A DNA stretch of 50,183 nucleotides from NCBI GenBank assembly GCA_021813405.1, contig JAKAKS010000028.1, forward strand, positions 1 to 50,183. The letters are read 5' to 3'. The position numbers and the translations under genes are program-made. Origin of the DNA: Nitrospirota bacterium. GTDB taxonomy: Bacteria; Nitrospirota; Thermodesulfovibrionia; Thermodesulfovibrionales; JdFR-88. Position 1 is the first letter of the stretch. Each line of letters begins with the position of its first letter. Shown here one piece after another: positions 14,581 to 22,693 of the stretch. The notes under the pieces are model-generated. The model searched no databases, was not told the origin of the DNA, and worked only from the letters and a program-made list of their open reading frames with translations.

Positions 14581-15756
14581 TCAGCCCGAAATTACCTTCC
14601 TGTGGTAATGGCGGGCAAGCACCGCCCTTTTGCGGTGGCGCAAATGCCTGTAATGGCGTACCAGCCTGCGCCTTATGTGGCGGTGGTGCCTGTAATGGCG
14701 GGCAAGCATGCGTCTGTGAAGCCGCCTATGCCTTCTGTAACGCCTGGCCGTAAGCCTGCGGCTGAGGGCGCGCACGCGCCTTGCGCGGCTCGAAAGCATC
14801 ACGCGGCGGCTGTAGCGGCGCACATAGCGGCGGCGGCCAATTCTCCTTGTGGAGCAGCTCCCGTAAGGATTGTACGAGGTAAGGACCACCGGCCCCTGCC
14901 TGGAATCGCTTACGTATATCTCCGGCTCGGCCTTCCCGTCGGCCACCTGCTCGCTCTTATGGATAAGCGTGTTGCCGTCACGCCAAAGGTAATCGCGTAC
15001 CGGATCACCCAGCAGTGCCGCAACAAGAGTGTCCTGCCCGTTTGCCGCCGCAAATACAAGACAATGCTCCGCCGCCCGCGTATAGCCGGTTTTGCCGCCT
15101 ATGAGGTCGTCATTGGCCCACAGCAGCTTGTCCGTGTTCCTCAGGTAAAGATTTCTTCTGCCGTCTCTTATCGTTATTTCCCTGGTGCTTACTATCTGCT
15201 TTATTAACGGATAGCGGAGCGCGGCTATCATTATCCTTGAAAGGTCATGTGCGGTTATGTACTGGTCTGGCGCCGGCAGCCCGGAGGCGTTTGCATACCT
15301 GGTGTTCACCGCGCCTATTGCGGCCACTTTCTGGTTCATGAGCGGAACGAACGCCTGCTGGGTGCCCGCGGTGGCCTCTGCAAGCGCCACAGCCGCGCCA
15401 TTTACCGAGCGCATCAGCGCCAGATAAAGCAGGTCCCTTACGGTAAGCCTGTCGCCAGGGCGCATATGCGGAGATACCGAAGGGACATCAGCGGCATCGG
15501 CCCTTACGGTAACAACTGTATCGGGATTAAGCTTGTCCAGGGCGACCATGGCGGTCACCAGCTTGGTGGTGCTTGCTGGCATCAGCTTTAAATCCGGGTT
15601 CTTGGCGTACAATATCCGGCCTGTGCTGCCGTCCAGGACAATCGCAGCCCTGGCGCCTATGCCGTCTGCAAAAGAAATACCGGAAAGAAAAAAGAAGGAA
15701 ATTAAAGCGAGAGCAGCAGCCAGGGAAAACCGCCTGGAACCTGAGACTTGACCCAT
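14581..15756 (-). CDS. D-alanyl-D-alanine carboxypeptidase (S11) with a long Arg/His-rich tail
   Basis: 391 residues. A signal peptide (SLAAALALISFFFLSGISFA) is followed by a penicillin-binding peptidase domain with all three active-site motifs: STTK (Ser62, Lys65), SVNGA and KTGYT. It trims the terminal D-Ala of peptidoglycan pentapeptides in the periplasm. The usual C-terminal beta domain and amphipathic anchor of PBP5-type enzymes are absent. Instead the last 90 residues (encoded 14584-14853) contain 36 Arg, 11 His, 6 Tyr and no acidic residue, in loose units such as RRHRRLHRR and ARHYRHHRH. The ATG at 15756 is preferred over the TTG at 15762 by spacing from AAGGAG. The tail may bind anionic polymers or outer membrane, but that is inference. 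Confidence 0.9.
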   Translation of the reverse strand: MGQVSGSRRFSLAAALALISFFFLSGISFADGIGARAAIVLDGSTGRILYAKNPDLKLMPASTTKLVTAMVALDKLNPDTVVTVRADAADVPSVSPHMRPGDRLTVRDLLYLALMRSVNGAAVALAEATAGTQQAFVPLMNQKVAAIGAVNTRYANASGLPAPDQYITAHDLSRIMIAALRYPLIKQIVSTREITIRDGRRNLYLRNTDKLLWANDDLIGGKTGYTRAAEHCLVFAAANGQDTLVAALLGDPVRDYLWRDGNTLIHKSEQVADGKAEPEIYVSDSRQGPVVLTSYNPYGSCSTRRIGRRRYVRRYSRRVMLSSRARRVRALSRRLTARRYRRHRRLHRRMLARHYRHHRHIRRRLVRHYRHLRHRKRAVLARHYHRKVISG

Positions 15757-16077
15757 TAGCAAAAACTCCTTGAGTTAGCGGTTAATACGTAAGTTCCTAG
15801 CAACTGATTCTAATATAAACATACAAAAAAATAAAGTACTTTGTAACACAAATTCTTTTAAATAATTTAAAACCTTTAAAAATTCCGCACCAACCGAAAT
15901 GCCCTGGAGCCGCCGCTCTTTATTTTTACCTTGCGGCATTCGCCGATATGCCTGAATCTCTCATTTGAGTTTTTTCCTTTTTTAGCGAGGCGGCTTTGCC
16001 CGAGCCCCGTCCCGCTCCCATCAATTACGGTGGCAGCAGCCAACTACGCCCATGAGCAAAAAGAACCGCGTGGACTT

Positions 16078-16093
16078 TGTGACATATGTCACA
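16078..16093. promoter_or_regulatory. CRP-type palindrome sharing the core of the heptad operators
   Basis: TGTGA-CATATG-TCACA matches the classic CRP site (TGTGA-N6-TCACA) perfectly. Its 12-bp core TGACATATGTCA is identical to the centre of the operator at 3102-3143 and one base from that at 37932-37973. The flanking heptads of those two are missing here. No gene starts close by, so the target could be a small RNA or the distant carboxypeptidase promoter. Confidence 0.6.
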
Positions 16094-16188
16094 TAAACGC
16101 ATCCTTTTTTCTTTTTTGATTTCTTCAGGATTTCTTCCAGATAAAAAAATCCCTTTTACTGGCTGTTTGGTTTGCCGTACGCTGGGAA

Positions 16189-16283
16189 GCGGGCGGTAGG
16201 TGAGCGAAGTGGCCGAGCGAGCCGTGGCGGACCTGAATTGAACCGAAGCGGGATGAGGCCCAGCGCAGACGAACACCGCCCGC
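16189..16283. repeat. 95-bp element closed by a perfect 9-bp stem
   Basis: GCGGGCGGT at 16189-16197 is the exact reverse complement of ACCGCCCGC at 16275-16283, and the GC-rich interior has room for further pairing. No tRNA, T-arm or terminator T-run fits. It could be a structured RNA or a small repeated element; copies elsewhere cannot be checked from this window. Confidence 0.45.
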
Positions 16284-16423
16284 TAAAAAATCAGAGAACA
16301 GACTGGCATAGTCAAATGCATCAAGAGTGACAGAAGCAAAGCCGCCAGGCCCCGCCCCCCCGGTATGACTCTGCGCCCTCCGGGCCAGGGGAAAACGGGT
16401 TTAGAGAATTTTTCCGGAGGCCG

Positions 16424-17692
16424 TCAGGCCCGTCTCAGCACGCAGAGGGTCTCTATGTGATAGGTATTCGGGAAGAAATCGAGCAGCCTCCAGGAAGAAA
16501 GCTCATATTTACCCGAAAGCCTTTTTAAGTCCCTTGCTAGTGTTGATGGGTTGCATGAGATATAGATAACCGACTCCGGGGAGAGCCCGGCCAGTTTTGT
16601 AATAGCCTCCTTGGTAAGCCCAGGCCTTGGCGGGTCTATTATTGCAATATCCAAACCGCCTTTAAGCGGCGCTTTCTCGAACACGGCATTCAGGAAGCGG
16701 ACCTTTTTTTCAAGCCCGTTTATCTGCACGTTCCTGGCGCCGTCTTTTGCGGAGGACGGGTTTTCCTCAACCGCCATCACCTTTGCTGCGGCCCCTGCAA
16801 GCGGCAGCGAAAAGTTTCCTCCTCCGGCGTATATGTCAAGAATGGACTTGCCTTCCAGCGGGGAAAGCGCTTCTATTACGGCCTCCACGGCCTTAACGTT
16901 CAATTCCCAGTTGCCCTGGAAGAAGCTGGTTGGCGAAACCGTATATTTAAGCTTAACCGCCTCTCCGCCCTCTCCTATTCCCGGCAGGCCGAATACCGCA
17001 TGGCCGCGGCCAAGATAACTGCCGTCAGCAAAATGGACGCCGGCAAACCCCATTGCCATGGCGGCCGCCCCGGCAGCCTCATCAAAATCCAGGCCCTTCA
17101 GCAGGGCTATGGCCCCGTCATCCCCCTCTGTAAGGTGTATCTCTTTCAATCCTTTTGGATGGAATTGCGAAAGCTTCAAAAGAAAATCGTTCAGCCCAGG
17201 AGAAAGCACCGGGCAATCCGTTACACCAATTACCTCCCTGGACGCCTCTTTGAAAAAACCGGTCTCCCCGCTGGGCGATACCTTAAGCTGGGCACGCCTC
17301 CTGTAACCAAGCGGCCCGCCGGATACCGGCTGCTGCCGGGAAGCGGCAACGGCCTGCAAATCCAGCCCGCCAAGCCTGGCCAGGGAGTCCGCTATTATGG
17401 ATGATTTCATCTCCACCTGGAAGGCATGCTGTATGTGCTGCATCTGGCAGCCGCCGCAGATGCCGAAAACCGGACATACAGGTTCCACCCTGCGCTCCGA
17501 GGGCTCTATAACTGTTGTTGTAACAGCCACGCTGTAATCTTTCCTCTTTTCAACCAGATCGGCGTCAACAAGCTCGCCGGGTATGGCTCCCTTCAAAAAA
17601 ACAACCTCGCCCCGGCCGTTTCCGGCTTCGCCGCGGGCTATGGAAAACCCCCCGTAAGCCGCACTTTCAGCCCTTACACGTATCATCTGCAT
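16424..17692 (-). CDS. rlmD: 23S rRNA (uracil-5-)-methyltransferase, RlmD/TrmA family
   Basis: 422 residues. It has an N-terminal TRAM-like RNA-binding domain (about 1-60), a [4Fe-4S] cysteine set in CPVFGICGGCQMQH, then the central and C-terminal methyltransferase domain. Visible motifs are DIYAGGGNFSLPLA (SAM binding), DPPRPGLTKEAI and the catalytic-Cys motif YISCNPSTLARDL. It methylates C5 of a uridine in 23S rRNA using SAM; which uridine (1939 or 747 equivalents) cannot be decided by eye, so the symbol is tentative. It lies 26 nt after the response-regulator gene and is probably co-transcribed with it. Confidence 0.88.
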   Translation of the reverse strand: MQMIRVRAESAAYGGFSIARGEAGNGRGEVVFLKGAIPGELVDADLVEKRKDYSVAVTTTVIEPSERRVEPVCPVFGICGGCQMQHIQHAFQVEMKSSIIADSLARLGGLDLQAVAASRQQPVSGGPLGYRRRAQLKVSPSGETGFFKEASREVIGVTDCPVLSPGLNDFLLKLSQFHPKGLKEIHLTEGDDGAIALLKGLDFDEAAGAAAMAMGFAGVHFADGSYLGRGHAVFGLPGIGEGGEAVKLKYTVSPTSFFQGNWELNVKAVEAVIEALSPLEGKSILDIYAGGGNFSLPLAGAAAKVMAVEENPSSAKDGARNVQINGLEKKVRFLNAVFEKAPLKGGLDIAIIDPPRPGLTKEAITKLAGLSPESVIYISCNPSTLARDLKRLSGKYELSSWRLLDFFPNTYHIETLCVLRRA

Positions 17693-17718
17693 TTATCCGC
17701 CATTTCAGTTGCCTCCGT

Positions 17719-18078
17719 TTAAGCCTCCGCGTTTTTTGCAAGCAGCTTTTTTATCGCGCTTTTCAATTCCGTAAGGTCGGCTGATTTCACTATATAAGCC
17801 TCAGATGCCCACACGGCGAAATCGTCCCTGTAATCGTAAGCCGTGGACATGATTATCGGCACCCTGGGCTTGAGGTCCTTCATCCTGCGCAAAAGCGTTA
17901 TGCCGTCCATGTCCGGGATGAGTATGTCCAGCGTTACAAGATCGGGGTCCGTCTTTTCAAAAAGCTCCAGCCCCTGGGCCCCGGTCCTGGCCAGCGTTAC
18001 CTCATACCCCTCTTCTTCCAGCTCCTCCTTGTAGAGCCTGAGAATATGCTCGTCGTCATCTACTACCAGAATTTTCAT
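17719..18078 (-). CDS. Single-domain response regulator
   Basis: 119 residues, only a receiver domain: acidic pair VVDDDE (about residues 5-10), phospho-acceptor Asp in LVTLDILIPDMDG (about residue 52), Thr/Ser in IIMSTAYD, and Lys in AYIVKSADL. There is no output domain, so it should act by protein contact or as a relay step. Its ATG overlaps the stop of the large sensor kinase (ATGA), which marks that kinase as its cognate partner. Receiver-only regulators often serve chemotaxis, phosphorelays or stress control; the target here is unknown. Confidence 0.9.
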   Translation of the reverse strand: MKILVVDDDEHILRLYKEELEEEGYEVTLARTGAQGLELFEKTDPDLVTLDILIPDMDGITLLRRMKDLKPRVPIIMSTAYDYRDDFAVWASEAYIVKSADLTELKSAIKKLLAKNAEA

Positions 18079-21000
18079 TGACCCTCCTTCCCCGGCAGAT
18101 ATATCCTGAATGTGCTTCCCGTTAAGATCTTGCTTGTCACGGTTATCCTCCCGCCGTGTTCCTCCACTATCCTCTTTGCTATGGCCAGCCCCAGCCCCGT
18201 GCCCGTCGGTTTCGTGGTGAAGAACGGGTCGAATATCCTGTGGATGTCCTCCTGGGCGATGCCGCAGCCGGTGTCCGTTATCTCTATTACGGCCTCTCCC
18301 CGGCTGGTAAACACCTTTGTTTTTATGGTGCCCTGCTCGGTGGACTGGTTTGCGTTGGCCATCACGTTGAAGAGCGCCTCCTTCAGCCGGTTAGTGTCTA
18401 TAAATGCGCTTACCGGCTCATGCTCCTTCAAAAGCATGTTTCCCTTGCCGGTTATCTCCGGCTCTATCAGCCCCGAAACGTTGTTTACGAAATCGCCTAT
18501 ATCCGTGCTCTTCCTGGATATCCGCACCTCGCGCACAAAGCCCAGTATCTCCTTCAATATCTGCTCCAGCCTGTCCACTTCCACGGAGATGATGGCAGCG
18601 TATTCCTTCATTTCGCCGTCAAGCTTCTTTTCCAGCCGCTTTGCAAACCCCCCCACGGAAACAAGCGGGTTTCTTATCTCGTGCGCTACCTTGGCGGCAA
18701 CTTCGCCAAGGGCGGCCATCCTTTCAGCGTTCTGCAGCCGCTCCCGCATCTCCTTCCTTTCGGTAACGTCCCGGACCACGTGTACCACCCCCAGGAAATT
18801 GCCGCCCGCGTCCAGCAGGGGTGAGGTGGAAGACAGGAAGGACCCGTCCAGCCATGGATCATCGTACTCTTCAATATTATACCCGCTGGTCTGTATAGTT
18901 TTGGAATGGGGGCAACTGGCCAATGGCTCCGTAAGGCCATGGAAGATCTCGAAGCACTTGTGTCCTATCACGTCCGCGGCGCTCTTTCCCGTGCGCTTCA
19001 GGACCGCGTCATTCACTTTTCTTATCGTGTAGTCCTTGTCGGTAATGTACACCATGTCGGAGATGGAGCGGAATATGTTTTCAAGCTCCGCCTCGGCAAC
19101 CGAAATGCCCCTGAAGAGCCTGGCGTTTTCGATGGCCGAGGACACCTGGTTTGAAAAAGCGCTGAGAAACTGCATGTCCTCCCCGGTAATAGGGCGCTTA
19201 TTGTAGAGGTTGTCCACCCACAGCACGCCGATCACCCTGTCCCTGGAAATGAGCGGTACGGCGGCGTACGCCTCCGTTGCCAGCATCTGCACCAGCTGCT
19301 GGCAGCCATCTGGATTGCCCCTGGCATTGTCCACGATGTAGGACTTCTTTTCCAGCACCGCATTGCGGAGTGCACCGGCCTGGTCCAGCCCGATCCTGAT
19401 GGACTTCACAAGCGCATCAAACGGCGTGCTCTCGCCGGACTGCTTTTTTTCTTCTATCTCCCTTGTAATGTCGTGCAGGGTCTTGTGCTCCACAGTCAGG
19501 CCAGTCCAGATGCGTCCGGCTTCGTCAGGCGAGCTCGGCCCAACGCCCATCGCACCCTCAAGCACCCCGTCTTCCAGCCAGAACAGGACGGCCCGGTTGA
19601 ACCCCAGCCCGTCGCTCATGGTGACCGTGGTAAGGGTCATCCTCAGCAGGCGGTCCAGTTCCAGCGTGCCGCGCATGGCGGAGCTTATAAAGTACAGCCT
19701 GGACACCTCCTGGTTTTTTCTAATGAGGTCGCGTTCCACCTGTTTCTTTTTGGTGATGTCCCTGGATATGCCGCTTATGCCGATGGTCTCGCCGGCGGCG
19801 TCCTTTATCGGGGAGAGTGTTATGCTCACCTCGATAAGTTCGCCCGGTTTCGTCTTCCTGACGGACTCGGTCTTTATCACATCGCCGGCCTTTATGCGGT
19901 TTATGAACTCCTTCTCCTGCTCAGTTAGTGACTCCGGAAGAAACGGAAGGAATTTTCCCACGGCCTCCTGCTCGCTGAAGCCGTAAATGCTCTCGGCCGC
20001 CTCGTTCCAGCTTGTGACGGTGCCGTTTAAGTCCGTGGTTACGATTGCGTCGGCGGAGTTCTTTATAAGGCTTTCAAGGTACTCCTTTGTCTGCGCCACC
20101 TCCCGGTAAAGGCTCATTATCTCTTCCTGGTACAGGATCCTGTCCGTAATGTCCTGTATAAATATTACGGCCTCGCTTACCACCCCGCCGTTTTTCATGG
20201 GGTAGGCATCCAGTTCCGCGTAACTAAGGCCGCTGGACTGCGTTATGGAGTTTATCTCCCCGGTGTCAAACGTGGCCTTGGCCGCGCAGTGCGGGCATAT
20301 GCCGCCTGTGGGATGGAACACGTCCTTGGCGTTTCTGCCCACAACCTCGGACAACGGCAGGTCCACCCACCTCTCCACGTACTTGTTGGCCGCCAGTATA
20401 TTGAAATCCCTGTCCAGCGAAACGATGCCGCCCTGCACAGTCTCAAAAAGTATGTCCAGCCTCTTTTTTGCCTCCGAGACCTCCCGCTCCAGCATCTCGG
20501 CTTCCCTGAGCTTGGCCTCCAGCCTGCGGCTGGATTCGGCCACGGTCTCCACCATCTTGTCGAACCTTGAGGATATCAGGCCGAATTCGTCCTTGCGCTT
20601 TGAGGCTATCCTGTAGTCCAGGTCCCCGGAGGCCACGCGCTCTGTTGCCTCCAGCATCTCGCCGAAGGGCTGGCTGAGCATCCTGCGCAAAAACAGCATA
20701 AGGAACACGAACATCAGGGAAACTATGGACACCAGCAGAATCAGATACATGATAGTGTTACGCCTGATCCGTTCTCCCATGGCCACAAGGCTTGTCATGT
20801 AACGCATGGAGCTTGCGGAATACTGGTCCAGCAGGGTGAATATCGTCTCCTTGCGCTGCTCCATCCGGCTTAGCTCCTCGAATGCGCCTATATCGCTCAT
20901 GGGGTGCCTGCTGGCCAGTATCCTGTTGGCCATGGCCGTCAATGAACGGTACTGGGCTTGTATCTGGGTTAATTCCGGGGTCGGGGAGCTTTCAAGTTCG

Positions 21001-21269
21001 CCAAGCTGGCCGTTTACGCCTGAAACTCCGGCCTTATATAAGGCGCGGTATTTTGTTCTCCCTGTAAACGCCCAGTTCCTTACGTCTTCGGTGAGGTCCT
21101 GGATTGAGGCCTTCAGTTCGCTGCTTACCTTGTTTCTGTCCATCTCCACTTCCACCGCTTTCAGGTTCCGGTTCAGGCTGGCGAATATGTATATTGCGCC
21201 GAATCCCAGCATCCCGGCGGTGGCCAGGAAGGCAAGCATGAAAAAGATTATTTTAAGCCTTAAGGTCAT
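18075..21269 (-). CDS. Large membrane sensor histidine kinase with three PAS and one GAF domain
   Basis: 1064 residues. In order: TM1 (about 3-31), a four-helix-like extracytoplasmic sensor (32-172), TM2 (173-197), HAMP (198-245), PAS1 with a CPHC pair (270-378), PAS2 (400-510), GAF (530-715), PAS3 with another CPH motif (730-840), HisKA (KVAHEIRNPLVSVGG, phospho-His near 863) and HATPase (DTGCGIAQEDI; TGTGLGLAIAKRI). The ATG at 21269 overlaps the glycogen synthase stop (ATGA), and its own stop overlaps the response regulator. The cysteine motifs in two PAS domains hint at metal, heme or redox sensing, but no ligand can be named. Confidence 0.93.
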   Translation of the reverse strand: MTLRLKIIFFMLAFLATAGMLGFGAIYIFASLNRNLKAVEVEMDRNKVSSELKASIQDLTEDVRNWAFTGRTKYRALYKAGVSGVNGQLGELESSPTPELTQIQAQYRSLTAMANRILASRHPMSDIGAFEELSRMEQRKETIFTLLDQYSASSMRYMTSLVAMGERIRRNTIMYLILLVSIVSLMFVFLMLFLRRMLSQPFGEMLEATERVASGDLDYRIASKRKDEFGLISSRFDKMVETVAESSRRLEAKLREAEMLEREVSEAKKRLDILFETVQGGIVSLDRDFNILAANKYVERWVDLPLSEVVGRNAKDVFHPTGGICPHCAAKATFDTGEINSITQSSGLSYAELDAYPMKNGGVVSEAVIFIQDITDRILYQEEIMSLYREVAQTKEYLESLIKNSADAIVTTDLNGTVTSWNEAAESIYGFSEQEAVGKFLPFLPESLTEQEKEFINRIKAGDVIKTESVRKTKPGELIEVSITLSPIKDAAGETIGISGISRDITKKKQVERDLIRKNQEVSRLYFISSAMRGTLELDRLLRMTLTTVTMSDGLGFNRAVLFWLEDGVLEGAMGVGPSSPDEAGRIWTGLTVEHKTLHDITREIEEKKQSGESTPFDALVKSIRIGLDQAGALRNAVLEKKSYIVDNARGNPDGCQQLVQMLATEAYAAVPLISRDRVIGVLWVDNLYNKRPITGEDMQFLSAFSNQVSSAIENARLFRGISVAEAELENIFRSISDMVYITDKDYTIRKVNDAVLKRTGKSAADVIGHKCFEIFHGLTEPLASCPHSKTIQTSGYNIEEYDDPWLDGSFLSSTSPLLDAGGNFLGVVHVVRDVTERKEMRERLQNAERMAALGEVAAKVAHEIRNPLVSVGGFAKRLEKKLDGEMKEYAAIISVEVDRLEQILKEILGFVREVRISRKSTDIGDFVNNVSGLIEPEITGKGNMLLKEHEPVSAFIDTNRLKEALFNVMANANQSTEQGTIKTKVFTSRGEAVIEITDTGCGIAQEDIHRIFDPFFTTKPTGTGLGLAIAKRIVEEHGGRITVTSKILTGSTFRIYLPGKEGQ

Positions 21270-22693
21270 CCCGAGAGCTCCTTGTAAATCCCGGTATAAC
21301 CCAGGACGGCTTTCTTCCAGGTAAACCCGGCCCTCATGCCGGCTTTGATAATCGATTCCCTGCGCTTTGGCACGGAGAAGGCGCAAACAGCCAGCTTCAC
21401 GGCCTGCAGCAATCCAGAGGCTGAGGCGCCGTCAAACAGAAACCCGTTTCCCTTGCCGGAGTATGGATCATAATCCGTAATGGTGTCCGCCAGCCCTCCC
21501 GTTCTGCAGGCCACCGGCGGGGTGCCGTACCTCAGGGCTATCATCTGCCCAAGCCCGCACGGCTCATACCTGGAGGGCATCAGGAAGATATCGCTTCCGG
21601 CATACACCAGACGGGAAAACCCCTCGTCAAAACCGATATTGGCAAACACCCTGCCCGCGTGCGAGCGGCCAAACTCCTGAAGTGCCTTCTGGTATGCCAC
21701 ATCGCCTTTTCCAAGGAACACCAGATTCACCCCCATCGAGAGGATTTCAGGCGCCGCTTCGATAATCACGTCCACGCCCTTCTGGCCGGAAAGCCTGCCC
21801 ACGAAAGAGGCCACCAGGCCGCCGCGCCCTTCTTTCAGGCCGCATTCGGAAATCAGTTTTTTCCTGCAGGCGGCCTTTCCAGCAAGGTCCACTGCATAAT
21901 AATTTGATGGCAGGGATTTGTCTTTTGCCGGGTCCCATTCCGTTTCATCAATCCCGTTCAGGATGCCCCGCAGGGATCCGCTTCTGCTTTTCAGCACCCC
22001 GTCCAGCCCGAACCCGTTTTCCGGCAGAAGTATCTCCCGGGCGTAATTAGGGCTTACCGTTGTTATCATGTCCGCGGAGATCAGCCCGGCCTTAAGGAAG
22101 TTGACATTGCCGTAGAACTCAACCCCTTCCGGTGTAAACAGTTCCGGCCCAAGCCCGGTAATGCTGTACAAATCCGCAGGGAACACGCCCTGATAGCCAA
22201 GGTTATGAATGGTCATCACGGACTTAGCGCCCGCAAAAAACGGGTCCTTCGAGTAAAGGCTTTTAAGATAAAGCGGTATCAGGGCGGCCTGCCAGTCGTG
22301 GCAATGGACTATGTTTGGCTTGAAATCAAGCGCCTTTGCGGCCTCCAGAGCGCCCCTTGAAAGGAATACGAACCTTCTGGCGTTGTCCGGGTAATCGCCT
22401 TCGGGTGTGCCGTAAAGCTCGGCCCGGTCGTAAAGCTCGCTGCATTTCAAAAAGACGGCGTGCTTGTCCCTTAATATCCGCCCCTCGTGCGTTTTATCGC
22501 CGATTTTGATTTTTACGGATTTGCCGGTGTCCTCCGGATTGAAGCGCCTGGCCACGGTGCTGTAAAAAGGCATCACCAGGAGCGTGTCCACCTTCTTTTT
22601 AACCAGTTCGGAAACAAGCGCACCGGCCACGTCGGCAAGCCCGCCGGTTTTGGCATACGGCACAGCCTCTGGCGAGACCATCAGCACCTTCAT
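21266..22693 (-). CDS. glgA: Glycogen synthase
   Basis: 475-residue GT5 enzyme that adds glucose from ADP-glucose (or UDP-glucose) to alpha-1,4-glucan. The N-terminal substrate motif is VSPEAVPYAKTGGLADVAGAL, with the conserved KTGGL Lys. The C-terminal half has FVGRLSGQKGVDVIIEA, MPSRYEPCGLGQMIALRYG (the acceptor/catalytic Glu motif) and the following TGGLADTI. Length is normal. The start overlaps the galT stop (ATGA) and the stop overlaps the sensor kinase start, so sugar storage and signalling genes are translated together. Confidence 0.95.
   Translation of the reverse strand: MKVLMVSPEAVPYAKTGGLADVAGALVSELVKKKVDTLLVMPFYSTVARRFNPEDTGKSVKIKIGDKTHEGRILRDKHAVFLKCSELYDRAELYGTPEGDYPDNARRFVFLSRGALEAAKALDFKPNIVHCHDWQAALIPLYLKSLYSKDPFFAGAKSVMTIHNLGYQGVFPADLYSITGLGPELFTPEGVEFYGNVNFLKAGLISADMITTVSPNYAREILLPENGFGLDGVLKSRSGSLRGILNGIDETEWDPAKDKSLPSNYYAVDLAGKAACRKKLISECGLKEGRGGLVASFVGRLSGQKGVDVIIEAAPEILSMGVNLVFLGKGDVAYQKALQEFGRSHAGRVFANIGFDEGFSRLVYAGSDIFLMPSRYEPCGLGQMIALRYGTPPVACRTGGLADTITDYDPYSGKGNGFLFDGASASGLLQAVKLAVCAFSVPKRRESIIKAGMRAGFTWKKAVLGYTGIYKELSG

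Larger units (their letters stand above)
15757..16423. other. 667-bp non-coding stretch
   Basis: AT-rich near the carboxypeptidase start (15780-15900). There a TATATT -10-like box on the minus strand is followed by AATCAGTTGCTA, the same 12 bases seen at the cytochrome promoter near 12640. Further on it holds the palindrome at 16078-16093 and the element with a closing stem at 16189-16283. No ORF with a ribosome site and credible protein character was found on either strand. Confidence 0.6.

Noticed and set aside
14600-14850. Repeat-like GC-rich stretch resembling a CRISPR or tandem repeat
   Set aside because: No constant repeat and spacer lengths; it is the low-complexity codon run of the Arg/His tail of the carboxypeptidase.
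16025-16276. 83-codon minus-strand ORF overlapping the stem-closed element
   Set aside because: No ribosome site, biased Ser/Arg/Pro composition typical of a shadow frame, and it runs through palindromic non-coding DNA.
16189-16283. Selenocysteine tRNA or other tRNA
   Set aside because: Length is right for tRNA-Sec, but neither strand has a T-arm GGTTCRA, an anticodon arm or a CCA-type end in the proper place.
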